Source: JBLHHI01 sp047614125
Lineage (GTDB): Bacteria; Bacteroidota; Bacteroidia; NS11-12g; UBA9320
DNA: 7,823 nt
Direction of reading: 5' to 3'
Assembly (NCBI GenBank): GCA_047614125.1
Contig: JBLHHI010000137.1
Coordinates: forward strand, 1 to 7,823
Shown: in pieces, positions 1 through 7,496 of the stretch
Numbering within the stretch: position 1 is the first letter of the stretch
Layout: each line of letters opens with the position of its first letter
Program-made: the position numbers and the translations under genes
The notes under the pieces: model-generated
Seen by the model: only the letters and a program-made list of their open reading frames with translations
The model's database searches: none
Told to the model about the DNA's origin: nothing

Positions 1-147
1 AAGGTTTATGTTTATAAACCGACTGATTTCAACGAAGCTAATAGGGTTTTATATACAAAAGTCCGCTTTACACTTGTGAAAAGCGATTTTCATCGTAAAA
101 ATTACTCGAAACTCACTGTCCTCAAGCGATCTGAATTCAAAATATGA
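1..147 (+). CDS. 3' end of an unidentified protein (partial, runs off the left edge)
   Basis: The frame starting at base 1 is open for 48 codons and ends at TGA 145-147. Its tail reads YSKLTVLKRSEFKI-stop. The product is rich in Lys, Arg, Tyr and Val and has no motif I recognise. Support for real coding comes from the far end of the window. There a minus-strand frame ends in nearly the same residues (YSKLTVHKRSEFKI), and two of the three DNA differences between the copies are synonymous in this frame. The gene converges on, and overlaps by 46 bp, the end of the PKD protein gene on the opposite strand. Upstream of the shared tail the two proteins differ almost completely. It could be the 3' end of a mobile-element gene or of a repeated accessory gene family. 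Function is unknown, and an open frame of this length could also arise by chance. Confidence 0.45.
   Translation, partial: KVYVYKPTDFNEANRVLYTKVRFTLVKSDFHRKNYSKLTVLKRSEFKI
3..20. repeat. Small perfect hairpin at the left edge
   Basis: GGTTTAT (3-9) and ATAAACC (14-20) form a perfect 7-bp stem with a 4-base loop, GTTT. There is no T-run after it on either strand, so it is not a convincing intrinsic terminator. It lies about 80 bp beyond the stop codon of the PKD protein gene and inside the left partial frame. It may simply be coding sequence that happens to fold. Confidence 0.3.
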
Positions 148-162
148 ATCGAACTCAGGTTA
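102..162 (+). repeat. Left arm of a 61-bp inverted repeat (58/61 match to 7725-7785)
   Basis: The reverse complement of this segment recurs at 7725-7785 with only three mismatches, at 120, 122 and 129 (7767, 7765 and 7758 in the other arm), and no gaps. The arm covers the last 14 codons and stop of the plus-strand partial frame plus 15 bp after the stop. On the opposite strand it encodes the last 19 residues and the stop of the PKD protein. Identity ends sharply at 162, inside the codon after the YPNP motif. It decays upstream of 102, where only scattered bases match. This looks like the terminal segment of a repeated element or gene end. Confidence 0.85.
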
Positions 163-1530
163 TTAGGATTAGGATAGAGTTTCACGCTCAAATATTGTAC
201 AGTTTCGGGAACTGAAAGCGCGTTGCCTTCTAATACATCCAACACAAAGCCCGCCTTTAATAGTTTGCCATTGGAGTCGAGACCCAAGGTGTCGCAGAAA
301 GTAGATGTACAATTCCGATTCGAGTCTGTTATAGTTAGGCACACTAAGTATGCACCAAAGGTGCTGCACGTGTGCGATGGGTTGCGAGTAGATGCCGTTC
401 CTCCATCGCCAAAATCCCAAGAATATTGACGCGTACTCCCTTTGCTGGAAGTGTTGACCAAGAAAAGTTTAAACTGTTGGGTGGAGTCTTGATAAATTTG
501 GTAGCTGGCTTTACAATTTGATTGAACAACAACTTTTTTATTAATGGTATCCACACAGCCACTTAAAGAATCTGATATACTAAGTCGAACCCAATACGTT
601 CCGGAAGCGCTGTAAGGATGCGAAGGATTTTTTTGATTGGAATGACTGCTGCTGTCTCCAAAATCCCAGAAATATTTTTTTCCTTCCTGTGAGGCATTTG
701 TAAATAAAATCTTCAAAGAACCGCTATTTGCATACGTAAAGTAAGCGCTACACAGCGAATCCTGATTTTGGTTCCAATCACAAATGGAGTCGGAACAAGT
801 GCCTAAACTATCCCATACAGTTAAACATACGTTGTTTTTTATAAAGTTTGTATAACAGTGCACTGGGTTGCGTTGGGTACTGGAATCTCCATCGCCAAAG
901 GTCCACAGATATCTAAAACCGGTCGAATAGTTTTGGAACCAAACGGTATCTCCTCTGTTAGTATATTGAAATTTAGCCCTGCATGGAATTTGTCTAAAGC
1001 TTATAAAGTTGCATACGGTGTCTTTACAAAGTGAATCAGAGAGCGATAAACTAATCCATGACTGATAAATATTTGATGCGTACTTTTTAACAGGTGGGTT
1101 TTTTGCAGTAGAGGTCGTGCCATCACCAAAATCCCATACATAGCTGGCGGAGCTCGAGGCTGTACTTAAGTTGGTGAACACGATTGAGTCTGGGGTTATG
1201 ATATTTATTCCATAGGGTGCAAAACAACTCGCTTTTGAATCGTTGATAACAACGGTTCTGCAAATTGAGTCTTGGATGACCAAACAAATGGTATAGGTAC
1301 CATTTGACGAATAGACATTTGATGCATTGGTTTTGGCATACGAATAATGCCCATCGCCCCAACTCCATTGACAGCGCAAGGCATTTTTGGATGAGGTGGA
1401 ACTATCCACCACAAACACCTGTGAGGCATTGCTGGAGTTAAAAATCAGCATTGCATTGTGCGGACGCAGTTTGCCAAAAGCCCGTTATCATAAATACGAG
1501 GGTAAGAAGGTTTTTTGTTGTAATTTTCAT
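102..1530 (-). CDS. Secreted five-PKD-domain protein with T9SS-type tail; frameshifted and C-terminally truncated (possible pseudogene)
   Basis: This is a predicted secreted adhesin-like surface protein. From ATG 1528-1530 the first frame encodes a classical signal peptide (MKITTKNLLTLVFM, then a hydrophobic stretch, ending TASA before QCNADF) and then hits TAA. The next frame carries on exactly where such proteins continue (NSSNASQVFVVDSS), so a single extra base in the A-run at 1440-1444 splits the gene. In the 449-residue downstream frame, five PKD domains are marked by W31GDG, W107DFGDG, W183TFGDG, W262DFGD and W345DFGDG, several followed by the usual NPxH-Y segment. The T9SS sorting domain starts at LYPNPN (residues 425-430) but ends only 19 residues later, whereas intact domains run roughly 70-90 residues. 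Those 19 residues lie entirely in the inverted repeat. The gene diverges from the PBP1A gene. PKD domains usually mediate carbohydrate or protein contacts; the ligand is unknown. Confidence 0.85.
1440..1444 (-). other. One-base frameshift in a homopolymer between signal peptide and mature PKD protein
   Basis: On the minus strand the sequence reads GAT TTT TAA C. With one T fewer it would read GAT TTT AAC, which joins the signal-peptide frame (QCNADF) to the PKD frame (NSSNASQ) without a break. The event is therefore a single-base insertion in a run of five (expected four). It could be a sequencing error, a true inactivating mutation, or slipped-strand variation, although five bases is short for the last. 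Confidence 0.75.
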
Positions 1531-1620
1531 TGTCTCTTTAATACAGTTACCAAGGGATACGGAAGCGATTTTCTAAAACGTTGGCAAATTGATTAAAATA
1601 ATTGCATCGTTCATCAAAAG

Positions 1621-1628
1621 TATTTTTG
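1621..1628 (+). promoter_or_regulatory. Candidate Bacteroidota -7 promoter box for the PBP1A gene
   Basis: TATTTTTG matches the Bacteroidota TAnnTTTG consensus and ends 17 bases before ATG 1646. A TTG at 1602-1604, 16 bp upstream, could serve as the -33 element, one base short of the published 17-23 spacing. The geometry resembles the box before glyS. If used, it puts the transcript start inside the longer TTG-initiated frame and so favours ATG 1646 as the start codon. Confidence 0.4.
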
Positions 1629-1645
1629 TTGTTCATTTGTGCCGC

Positions 1646-4192
1646 ATGTTAAAGGCTTGGTACAATTTACTTTTGAAATTCTGGACAGATAAGGCGAAAC
1701 CCTTTCTACGACCCATTTTAGGCAAGTTGGTCATTGCTTGGAAAAAACTTTGGGCACCTTCTGTTTTTAACCGAACTCGTTTTAAAACTTTAACCAAAGT
1801 AAAAAAGGTACTGAGTTTGGGGTATACAGGCCTAGTTTCTCTCATCCTCTTTATTTTCTTGCTGGAAACAAACTTCCTTTTTCTCTTCGGGTACATGCCC
1901 AGTATGGCAGAAGTGAAAAATCCCAAGGTACCTTTAATTACCGAAATCTATACATCGGATGAAGTTTTACTGGGCACCTTTTTTATTGAAAAACGAACTC
2001 CCGTTGGTTTCGAAGAAATTGATTCCAATACCATTCATGCGCTTATTGCCACAGAAGATTTTCGTTTTTATGACCATCATGGCTTAGACCTTTATGCCTT
2101 GTTTTCGGCGGCATTTTCGACGGTTAAAGGGCAGAAACGTGGTGGCAGCACCATTACCAACCAGTTGGTGAAAAACATGTACAAAACACGGCAGAAGTCT
2201 GCGGTTGGTATTATGGGCAGAATTCCGCTGGTTAGAACCCTCATTGCCAAAGTAAAAGAATGGATAACGGCCATTAAGATTGAGTTCTTTTTTGAAAAGA
2301 ACGAAATCTTAACTATGTATTTCAACACGGTTAACTTTGGGAATAACTCGTTCGGCATACAGACCGCATCCGAGTATTATTTTTCAAAAAAGCCCAGCGA
2401 GCTCAAACTCGAAGAATCGGCGCTTTTAGTGGGTATGCTTAAAGGCCCATCGTATTACAATCCAAACACACATCCCGATCGAGCCATTAATAGACGCAAC
2501 GTGGTTTTGTCGCAAATGGCTAAGTATGAGTACATTTCGGATAAAACGTTCGAAAAGTACAAGAAAAAGAAACTGGCCTTAAAAATTAATCGAATTGTAA
2601 AAGAGGAAGGATTTGCCTCGTATGCTCGTTCGGCAATTACTCGAGAATTGGAAGTTTGGTGCGAAGAAAACGGAATCAACCTCTTTACCGATGGGTGCAA
2701 GGTGTACACCAATCTCCACTCTAAAATTCAAAAACATGCCGAAGCCTCGGTAACCGGAACCATGCAATACATACAGCAAAGTTTTCAAGCCGGTTTGGGT
2801 GGACATAAAACTTGGTTTGACCGACAAATAAAACTCGAACAGCTAAACATCAACAAACAACATGCTGAAGCGCTTCGCCTGCATAAAAAATCAAAATCGA
2901 AAGAAGCACTTCCCATAAAACCATCCAAAACAGCTACCGAGTTAAAATTGCTTGCGCTGGCCAAACAAAGCACGCATTACCGGACGCAGTTGGCAAATGG
3001 GGTGTCCGATTCACTTGCTATACTCCAGTTGTTTCGACCTAAAAAATCAAAGATTTTTAAAGGTGGAAAAGAAGTGAGTATAAATCTGAGCACCGTCGAC
3101 TCCATAAAGATGATGCTTCAGATTTTGCAATGTGGTTTAGTTTCGATCGAACCTACCACAGGAAAGATTCGCGCTTGGGTGGGTGGAGTTAGTTGGGATC
3201 ATTTTCAGTTTGACCATGTACAGCAAGCTCGCAGGCAGCCCGGTTCTACGTTTAAGCCCATTGTTTACGCCACGGCGGTGGATGGTGGCAAAGACCCTTG
3301 TTCTCGAATCGTAGATGAACCGTTGAAGCTCTCAACGTATGAAGGTGGGGTTAAAAAAGATTGGACTCCGCAAAACTCCGACCGAAGTTTTAGCTACCAA
3401 GCCTTGAGCTTGCGACAGGCCATGGCGTATTCAAAAAATACCATTGCCGTAAAGCTGATAGAAGAATTTGGAGCCAAAAACGTTGTTAAAATGGCGCAGG
3501 CCATGGGCATTGAGTCCGAGCTTGATCCAACGTATGCCTTGGCCTTGGGCAGCAGTGCTGTAACCCTTCTTGAACTTACCCAAGCTTATACCGTATTTGC
3601 CAACGGTGGTAAATTAATTAAGGCACGGCTTGTAGATCGCATAGAAGATCACAACGGCAAAGAATTGGCCAACTTTAGCCAAGAAGCAGAATCGGAAGAA
3701 ATATTCTCAGCTTCAACGGCCTATGCCATCATAACCATGTTGCGCGGAACGGTTGAAGAACCTGGCGCTACTGCTCAGCGTTTATGGAGCTATGGCATTT
3801 GTGAAGGAAACGAGATTGGAGGAAAAACAGGAACCACCAGCAATTATTCGGATGGATGGTTTGTTGGAATTACGCAAAACTTGGTCACCGGCGTTTGGGT
3901 TGGAGGAGATGATATGCGCATCCATTTCGACAATGCCAACGGGCAAGGTGGCCGAACGGCTTTGCCTGTATTTGGTCGATTTATGCAATTGGTATACTCA
4001 GATCCAGGAACGGGTGTACAACGTTCAAGCTTCATTAAGCCAGACCCACTCAACTTTGATTTAAGTTGTTACCAATACATCCAAGCAGATACAATGCAGA
4101 ACTCAGACACAACCGTCATAATGGTTGATTCTACCGATTTCGAGGAAGTGGGAGAAGACGACGTTTTGTATGATACCAGTCGCAGTAAGTAA
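1646..4192 (+). CDS. mrcA: Class A penicillin-binding protein 1A (bifunctional transglycosylase/transpeptidase)
   Basis: The protein polymerises lipid II into glycan strands and cross-links the stem peptides at the outer face of the inner membrane. From ATG 1646 it has 848 residues: a basic cytoplasmic segment, one transmembrane helix at about 55-82, then a GT51 glycosyltransferase domain with the catalytic glutamate in ATEDFRFYDHHG (E137), the RGGSTITNQLVKN motif (from R165), and the KxEIL-MYFNTVNFG and ESALLVGMLKGPSYYNP motifs. A Lys-rich linker follows. The transpeptidase domain has the nucleophile motif STFK (S534), S596-K-N and K727-T-G. The tail after about residue 800 is acidic. All catalytic motifs are present, so it should be active. 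The frame is also open upstream with a TTG at 1589 (19 extra residues), but ATG 1646 is preferred because a TAnnTTTG box lies just before it. It diverges from the PKD gene and converges on glyS with a 21-bp gap that shows no clear terminator hairpin. The gene symbol is by family. Confidence 0.96.
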   Translation: MLKAWYNLLLKFWTDKAKPFLRPILGKLVIAWKKLWAPSVFNRTRFKTLTKVKKVLSLGYTGLVSLILFIFLLETNFLFLFGYMPSMAEVKNPKVPLITEIYTSDEVLLGTFFIEKRTPVGFEEIDSNTIHALIATEDFRFYDHHGLDLYALFSAAFSTVKGQKRGGSTITNQLVKNMYKTRQKSAVGIMGRIPLVRTLIAKVKEWITAIKIEFFFEKNEILTMYFNTVNFGNNSFGIQTASEYYFSKKPSELKLEESALLVGMLKGPSYYNPNTHPDRAINRRNVVLSQMAKYEYISDKTFEKYKKKKLALKINRIVKEEGFASYARSAITRELEVWCEENGINLFTDGCKVYTNLHSKIQKHAEASVTGTMQYIQQSFQAGLGGHKTWFDRQIKLEQLNINKQHAEALRLHKKSKSKEALPIKPSKTATELKLLALAKQSTHYRTQLANGVSDSLAILQLFRPKKSKIFKGGKEVSINLSTVDSIKMMLQILQCGLVSIEPTTGKIRAWVGGVSWDHFQFDHVQQARRQPGSTFKPIVYATAVDGGKDPCSRIVDEPLKLSTYEGGVKKDWTPQNSDRSFSYQALSLRQAMAYSKNTIAVKLIEEFGAKNVVKMAQAMGIESELDPTYALALGSSAVTLLELTQAYTVFANGGKLIKARLVDRIEDHNGKELANFSQEAESEEIFSASTAYAIITMLRGTVEEPGATAQRLWSYGICEGNEIGGKTGTTSNYSDGWFVGITQNLVTGVWVGGDDMRIHFDNANGQGGRTALPVFGRFMQLVYSDPGTGVQRSSFIKPDPLNFDLSCYQYIQADTMQNSDTTVIMVDSTDFEEVGEDDVLYDTSRSK

Positions 4193-4213
4193 AAATATGA
4201 ATACTAAAAAATC

Positions 4214-5752
4214 CTATTCCCCCAGTCCCTGAAGCATGGATTTCATAGAGGCTTCTTTGGTAATTATTCCTTTCAGATCGGTGAATGGAACGCGTTTTTG
4301 TTCCATCGAATCTCTAAAACGTACGGTGGCGCATTGGTCGGTTGCACTGTCGTGATCGATGGTAATGCACAACGGAGTTCCAATAGCGTCTTGTCTTCTA
4401 TAGCGCTTACCAATGGTATCCTTTTCTTCGTAATAGCAATTGAAATCAAATTTCAAATCATCGAATATCTTCATTGCAATTTCGGGAAGGCCATCTTTTT
4501 TTAGGAGCGGAAGAATGGCGCATTGATATGGGGCTAGGGCCGGTGGAAGAGCCAAAACCGTACGAGTTTCGCCCGATTCGAGAGTTTCTTCTTTTAAGGA
4601 ATTGGTGAGAATTACCAAAAAGATTCGATCCAAACCTATGGATGTTTCCACCACGTATGGAACATAACTTTCGTTGCGATCCGAATCGAAGTACTGCAAT
4701 TTCTTACCGGTAAACTCTTGGTGTTGCTTTAAATCGAAATCTGTTCTTGAATGAATGCCTTCCACTTCTTTAAAGCCAAATGGGAAATCAAACTCAATAT
4801 CTACGGCTGCATTTGCGTAATGGGCCATTTTTACATGATCGTGATATCGGTATTTGGCTGGATCAATTCCTAAGTTTAGGTGCCATTTTAACCGCTGAGC
4901 TTTCCAATATTCATACCATTCCTTTTCGTTGCCCGGCTGAACAAAGAATTGCATTTCCATTTGTTCGAACTCCTTCATGCGCATTATAAACTGGCGTGCA
5001 ACAATCTCATTTCTAAAGGCTTTGCCCGTTTGTGCAATGCCAAAAGGAAGTTTCATTCTGCCCGTTTTTTGAACATTTAAGTAGTTCACAAAGATTCCTT
5101 GAGCTGTTTCGGGACGGAGGTAGATTTGATTTTCTCCATCGGTCGCACTCATTTGAGTGGAATACATCAGATTAAATTGACGAACATCAGTCCAGTTCTT
5201 ACTGCCAGAAACTGGGCAGGCAATGCCCAACTCCTCAATTAAGGTTTTTATATCATCTAAATGACCGCCATCTAAGCCCGCTTTCATTCGAGCATCAATT
5301 TCGTTAATCTTTGCATTGTTTCGGGCAATGTTTGGATTGGTAGCAATGAATTGATCTTGATCAAAATCTTCGCCAAAACGCTTCTTCGCCTTATCAATTT
5401 CCTTTTGATTCTTTACCCGATATTTTTCTTGATAATCCTCAATTAATACATCGGCGCGATATCTCTTTTTAGAATCTTTATTATCAATCATTGGGTCGTT
5501 AAAACCATCTACGTGCCCGCTTGCTTTCCAAACCTTGGGGTGCATAAAGATGGAAGCATCAATGCCCACAATGTTGTTGTGCAATTGAACCATGCTTTTC
5601 CACCAGTATTCACGAATGTTTTTCTTTAATTCAGCCCCATTCTGACCGTAGTCGTACACAGCCGCTAAACCATCATAGATTTCACTGCTTTGAAACACAA
5701 ATCCATACTCTTTGGCATGGGAAATAACGTTCTTAAAAAGTTCTTCAGACAT
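4214..5752 (-). CDS. glyS: Glycyl-tRNA synthetase, alpha2 (single-chain) type
   Basis: This cytoplasmic class II enzyme charges tRNA-Gly with glycine. The product has 512 residues, starting MSEELFKNVISHAKEYGFVF. The N-terminal catalytic core contains SSEIYDGLAAVYDYG (22-36). The motif-1-like LRPETAQGIFVNY begins at 212. Motif 2 has FRNE (246-249) followed by EFEQMEMQFF. Motif 3 is ETSIGLDRIFL (369-379). The C-terminal anticodon-binding domain runs from about 405, with GKRYRRQDAIGTPLCITID and TVRFRDSMEQKRV. This is the homodimeric type shared with archaea and eukaryotes, not the alpha2-beta2 form of E. coli. The open frame extends upstream to 5911, but that extension overlaps the next gene and does not look like GlyRS. 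ATG 5752 matches the family start and lies 16 bases after a TAnnTTTG box, suggesting its own promoter. Confidence 0.97.
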   Translation of the reverse strand: MSEELFKNVISHAKEYGFVFQSSEIYDGLAAVYDYGQNGAELKKNIREYWWKSMVQLHNNIVGIDASIFMHPKVWKASGHVDGFNDPMIDNKDSKKRYRADVLIEDYQEKYRVKNQKEIDKAKKRFGEDFDQDQFIATNPNIARNNAKINEIDARMKAGLDGGHLDDIKTLIEELGIACPVSGSKNWTDVRQFNLMYSTQMSATDGENQIYLRPETAQGIFVNYLNVQKTGRMKLPFGIAQTGKAFRNEIVARQFIMRMKEFEQMEMQFFVQPGNEKEWYEYWKAQRLKWHLNLGIDPAKYRYHDHVKMAHYANAAVDIEFDFPFGFKEVEGIHSRTDFDLKQHQEFTGKKLQYFDSDRNESYVPYVVETSIGLDRIFLVILTNSLKEETLESGETRTVLALPPALAPYQCAILPLLKKDGLPEIAMKIFDDLKFDFNCYYEEKDTIGKRYRRQDAIGTPLCITIDHDSATDQCATVRFRDSMEQKRVPFTDLKGIITKEASMKSMLQGLGE

Positions 5753-5768
5753 TTTGTTTATTGTGCGG

Positions 5769-5776
5769 CAAATGTA
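5769..5776 (-). promoter_or_regulatory. glyS: Candidate Bacteroidota -7 promoter box for glyS
   Basis: On the minus strand TACATTTG is a perfect TAnnTTTG match, 16 bases before the glyS ATG. The nearest suitable TTG (-33) lies 24 bp further upstream, slightly beyond the usual 17-23 spacing. The box sits in the 112-bp gap after the lipoprotein gene, so glyS is probably transcribed independently. Confidence 0.5.
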
Positions 5777-5864
5777 AAACATTTCTAGCTCGCACTCTTT
5801 CAAGGCAATGTGGAAAGTCGAACGATTTGGAAAGACAAAATCGAAAAAAATGTGTACGCAGGAT

Positions 5865-6683
5865 CTATTGATTCTTGAAGGTTCGGCCGTTGATGTATTT
5901 GTAACGACCATTTCCTAAATCCTGCCAAACAATGGCTAGAAAGTATAACTCATCCGAAACACATTCAACACAGGGGATGAACTCCACTTCTTCAATCACT
6001 TTTTGCTTTGCAGCAAAAACGTGTGCTTTTCCCATTCCACCATAATATCCACCTCGGTTAACCCGACAATGTTTAGCTACAAAAGGATTTCCTCCCGCCT
6101 GTGAACCAACCAGTCCATCCTCCATAGAATAGATCTCATATACAAACGAAGTTTCTTGATCTAAGCCATTTTCAACGGCCAAGGTAACTGCAATTCTTCC
6201 ATTCTCTTTTTTTGAATAACGCAAGCCAACATAGGCCTCTGCATTCGAGCTGAATTCGGTTCGTAGCTTAGCAGCTGTATACGCTGCCGCTTTGGGTATG
6301 GAGAAGTTTAAGATGTCGTACGTAAATTCCGTTTCTTCCACCCAGATTTGTGGAGAATGATAGGTTACAACCAAAGCCTTTTCTATGGCATTAGAGCTTG
6401 CTCGAATGAACTTGTCGTTGTATTTAAAATGCGTGGGCAAGGCCATAATGGAATCACCCATTTGGTTGGCAACACTTTCAAAAACAGGAATACCAAATCG
6501 ACCGCAACCGCCGCACCCCGTACTTGTGAAAAAATGCAAAAAGGGTCGGTAGTGATAGTCAACATCAAGTTGAATCTCGGTTTCATCTGGCTTTGAATCT
6601 GTAATTACCTTTTCCTCCTTACATCCAAAAAGAGTAACAGAAAAAGCCACTACAAAGGCCAATACTAAAGATTTGTGATTCAT
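5865..6683 (-). CDS. Omp28-like thioredoxin-fold lipoprotein with CxxC motif
   Basis: This is a predicted envelope lipoprotein of 272 residues. It begins with a lipoprotein signal peptide (MNHKSLVLAFVVAF..., lipobox LFGC, lipidated C21). The CKEE after cleavage resembles the Lys-acidic surface-export signal described in some Bacteroidota, so outer-membrane or surface display is possible. After a short linker comes HFFTSTGCGGCGRFG, with C57 and C60 placed as in a thioredoxin-type active site and followed by a helix-like stretch. This layout matches the N-terminal domain of Omp28-related proteins. The C-terminal half (about 140-272) looks beta-rich and includes a second pair, C238-VE-C241. The catalytic role is inferred: it may be a redox or structural disulfide protein, and the substrate is unknown. 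It is separated by 159 bp from the oxygenase gene upstream and by 112 bp from glyS downstream. Confidence 0.8.
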   Translation of the reverse strand: MNHKSLVLAFVVAFSVTLFGCKEEKVITDSKPDETEIQLDVDYHYRPFLHFFTSTGCGGCGRFGIPVFESVANQMGDSIMALPTHFKYNDKFIRASSNAIEKALVVTYHSPQIWVEETEFTYDILNFSIPKAAAYTAAKLRTEFSSNAEAYVGLRYSKKENGRIAVTLAVENGLDQETSFVYEIYSMEDGLVGSQAGGNPFVAKHCRVNRGGYYGGMGKAHVFAAKQKVIEEVEFIPCVECVSDELYFLAIVWQDLGNGRYKYINGRTFKNQ

Positions 6684-6842
6684 ATTTTAAAGTTAAAATT
6701 AATTTGAGGAACAAAGCTCACCGCGTTGTAATTAGTTCCCTTTCCTACCATTCGACGATTTTCAATTACAAACATGACAGCTTTGGTTTACGTGCTGAGT
6801 GTGACCTTTACCTTCAAACTAAAATGTTTATAGAATCTAAAT
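6684..6842 (-). other. Intergenic gap between oxygenase and lipoprotein genes
   Basis: This 159-bp gap separates two minus-strand genes. On the minus strand GAGCTTTG (+ strand 6711-6718) matches seven of eight bases of the TAnnTTTG box and lies 27 bases before the lipoprotein ATG, so a weak promoter is possible. I see no terminator hairpin and no short coding frame. Confidence 0.3.
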
Positions 6843-7496
6843 TTAAAGAAACTCCAATCCAACCGGCTTACGCAAGAGCCACCCAGTAATACTGTATCGA
6901 TCCTTCTGCGTTTTCAAAACTGCGTGTTCCAAACAGTCCGACTTAAAAACAACGCATCGATTTGCTTTAGGTTCAATCAGCACATCATTCTTCCCGGCTT
7001 GATAAATGCAAAGTTCTCCGCCATCCCCCGTTTCCCACAAGTCGTTCATATAAAAAATAACGCTAATCTGTCGATTGTTTCGATGTTTAAACTGATCTAA
7101 GTGTTTTTTGTAAAAACTACCCGGAGGGTAAAGAGCAAGGTGGAGTTCATTGCCGGTCAAACTAATGAAACACCGTTCTTTAATGTTTTTAGATAAGGCC
7201 TCCATAAAGCTGAAATACACTTCGAGCTCCACATCCACAGTACTGTTTAACCAATATACAAAGTCACCACGAATTTCTGATTGAATAATCCGGTTTCCGT
7301 TGGCACCTATACCGGCCTTAGCAAAATCATCTTCAATAATTTTCTGAATGAAAAAAGCTTTAATATTTTGGTAATCATGCAATTGAAGCAAATCATCAAT
7401 GACCGCATAGTCATTTAGCGCCATCCGATCAATTAAGTCGATGAGCTTGTTGGATGCTGAAGCGTTCAAAAAGGGATAATTTGCATACGACAACAA
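6843..7496 (-). CDS. 2-oxoglutarate/Fe(II)-dependent oxygenase, prolyl 4-hydroxylase (SM-20) type
   Basis: This is a predicted cytoplasmic dioxygenase that couples 2-oxoglutarate decarboxylation to hydroxylation of a substrate, probably a protein prolyl residue by family. Counting from TTG 7496 (217 residues), the N-terminal strand is YAVIDDLL. It is followed by EIRGDFVYWL, YPPGSFYKKHLDQF with the iron ligands H132 and D134, RQISVIFYMNDLW...DGGEL, and CLEHAVLK with the third ligand H191. R200 in RYSITGW is the expected 2-oxoglutarate anchor. All active-site residues are present. The start is uncertain. The first ATG is 7424, but it would cut the helix KLIDLIDRMAL that normally precedes YAVIDDLL. 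TTG codons lie at 7469, 7493 and 7496. An ATG at 7486 gives a good N-terminus only if the A-run at 7468-7472 had one more base. Related enzymes hydroxylate ribosomal protein uS12 (yeast) or EF-Tu (Pseudomonas); the target here is unknown. Confidence 0.9.
   Translation of the reverse strand: MLSYANYPFLNASASNKLIDLIDRMALNDYAVIDDLLQLHDYQNIKAFFIQKIIEDDFAKAGIGANGNRIIQSEIRGDFVYWLNSTVDVELEVYFSFMEALSKNIKERCFISLTGNELHLALYPPGSFYKKHLDQFKHRNNRQISVIFYMNDLWETGDGGELCIYQAGKNDVLIEPKANRCVVFKSDCLEHAVLKTQKDRYSITGWLLRKPVGLEFL

Noticed and set aside
1589..1645. TTG-initiated 19-residue extension of PBP1A
   Set aside because: Not excluded, but less likely: TTG starts are uncommon in Bacteroidota and a -7-like box at 1621-1628 points to ATG 1646.
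3753..4064. 103-codon plus-strand frame inside the PBP1A gene
   Set aside because: It is a shadow of the transpeptidase coding region in another frame, with no signature of its own.
4193..4213. Bidirectional terminator between the convergent PBP1A and glyS genes
   Set aside because: The 21-bp gap is A-rich but I could not find a stem-loop in it or spanning it.
5753..5911. 53-residue upstream extension of the glyS frame
   Set aside because: It overlaps the end of the lipoprotein gene, does not resemble GlyRS, and contains the TAnnTTTG box; ATG 5752 matches the family N-terminus.
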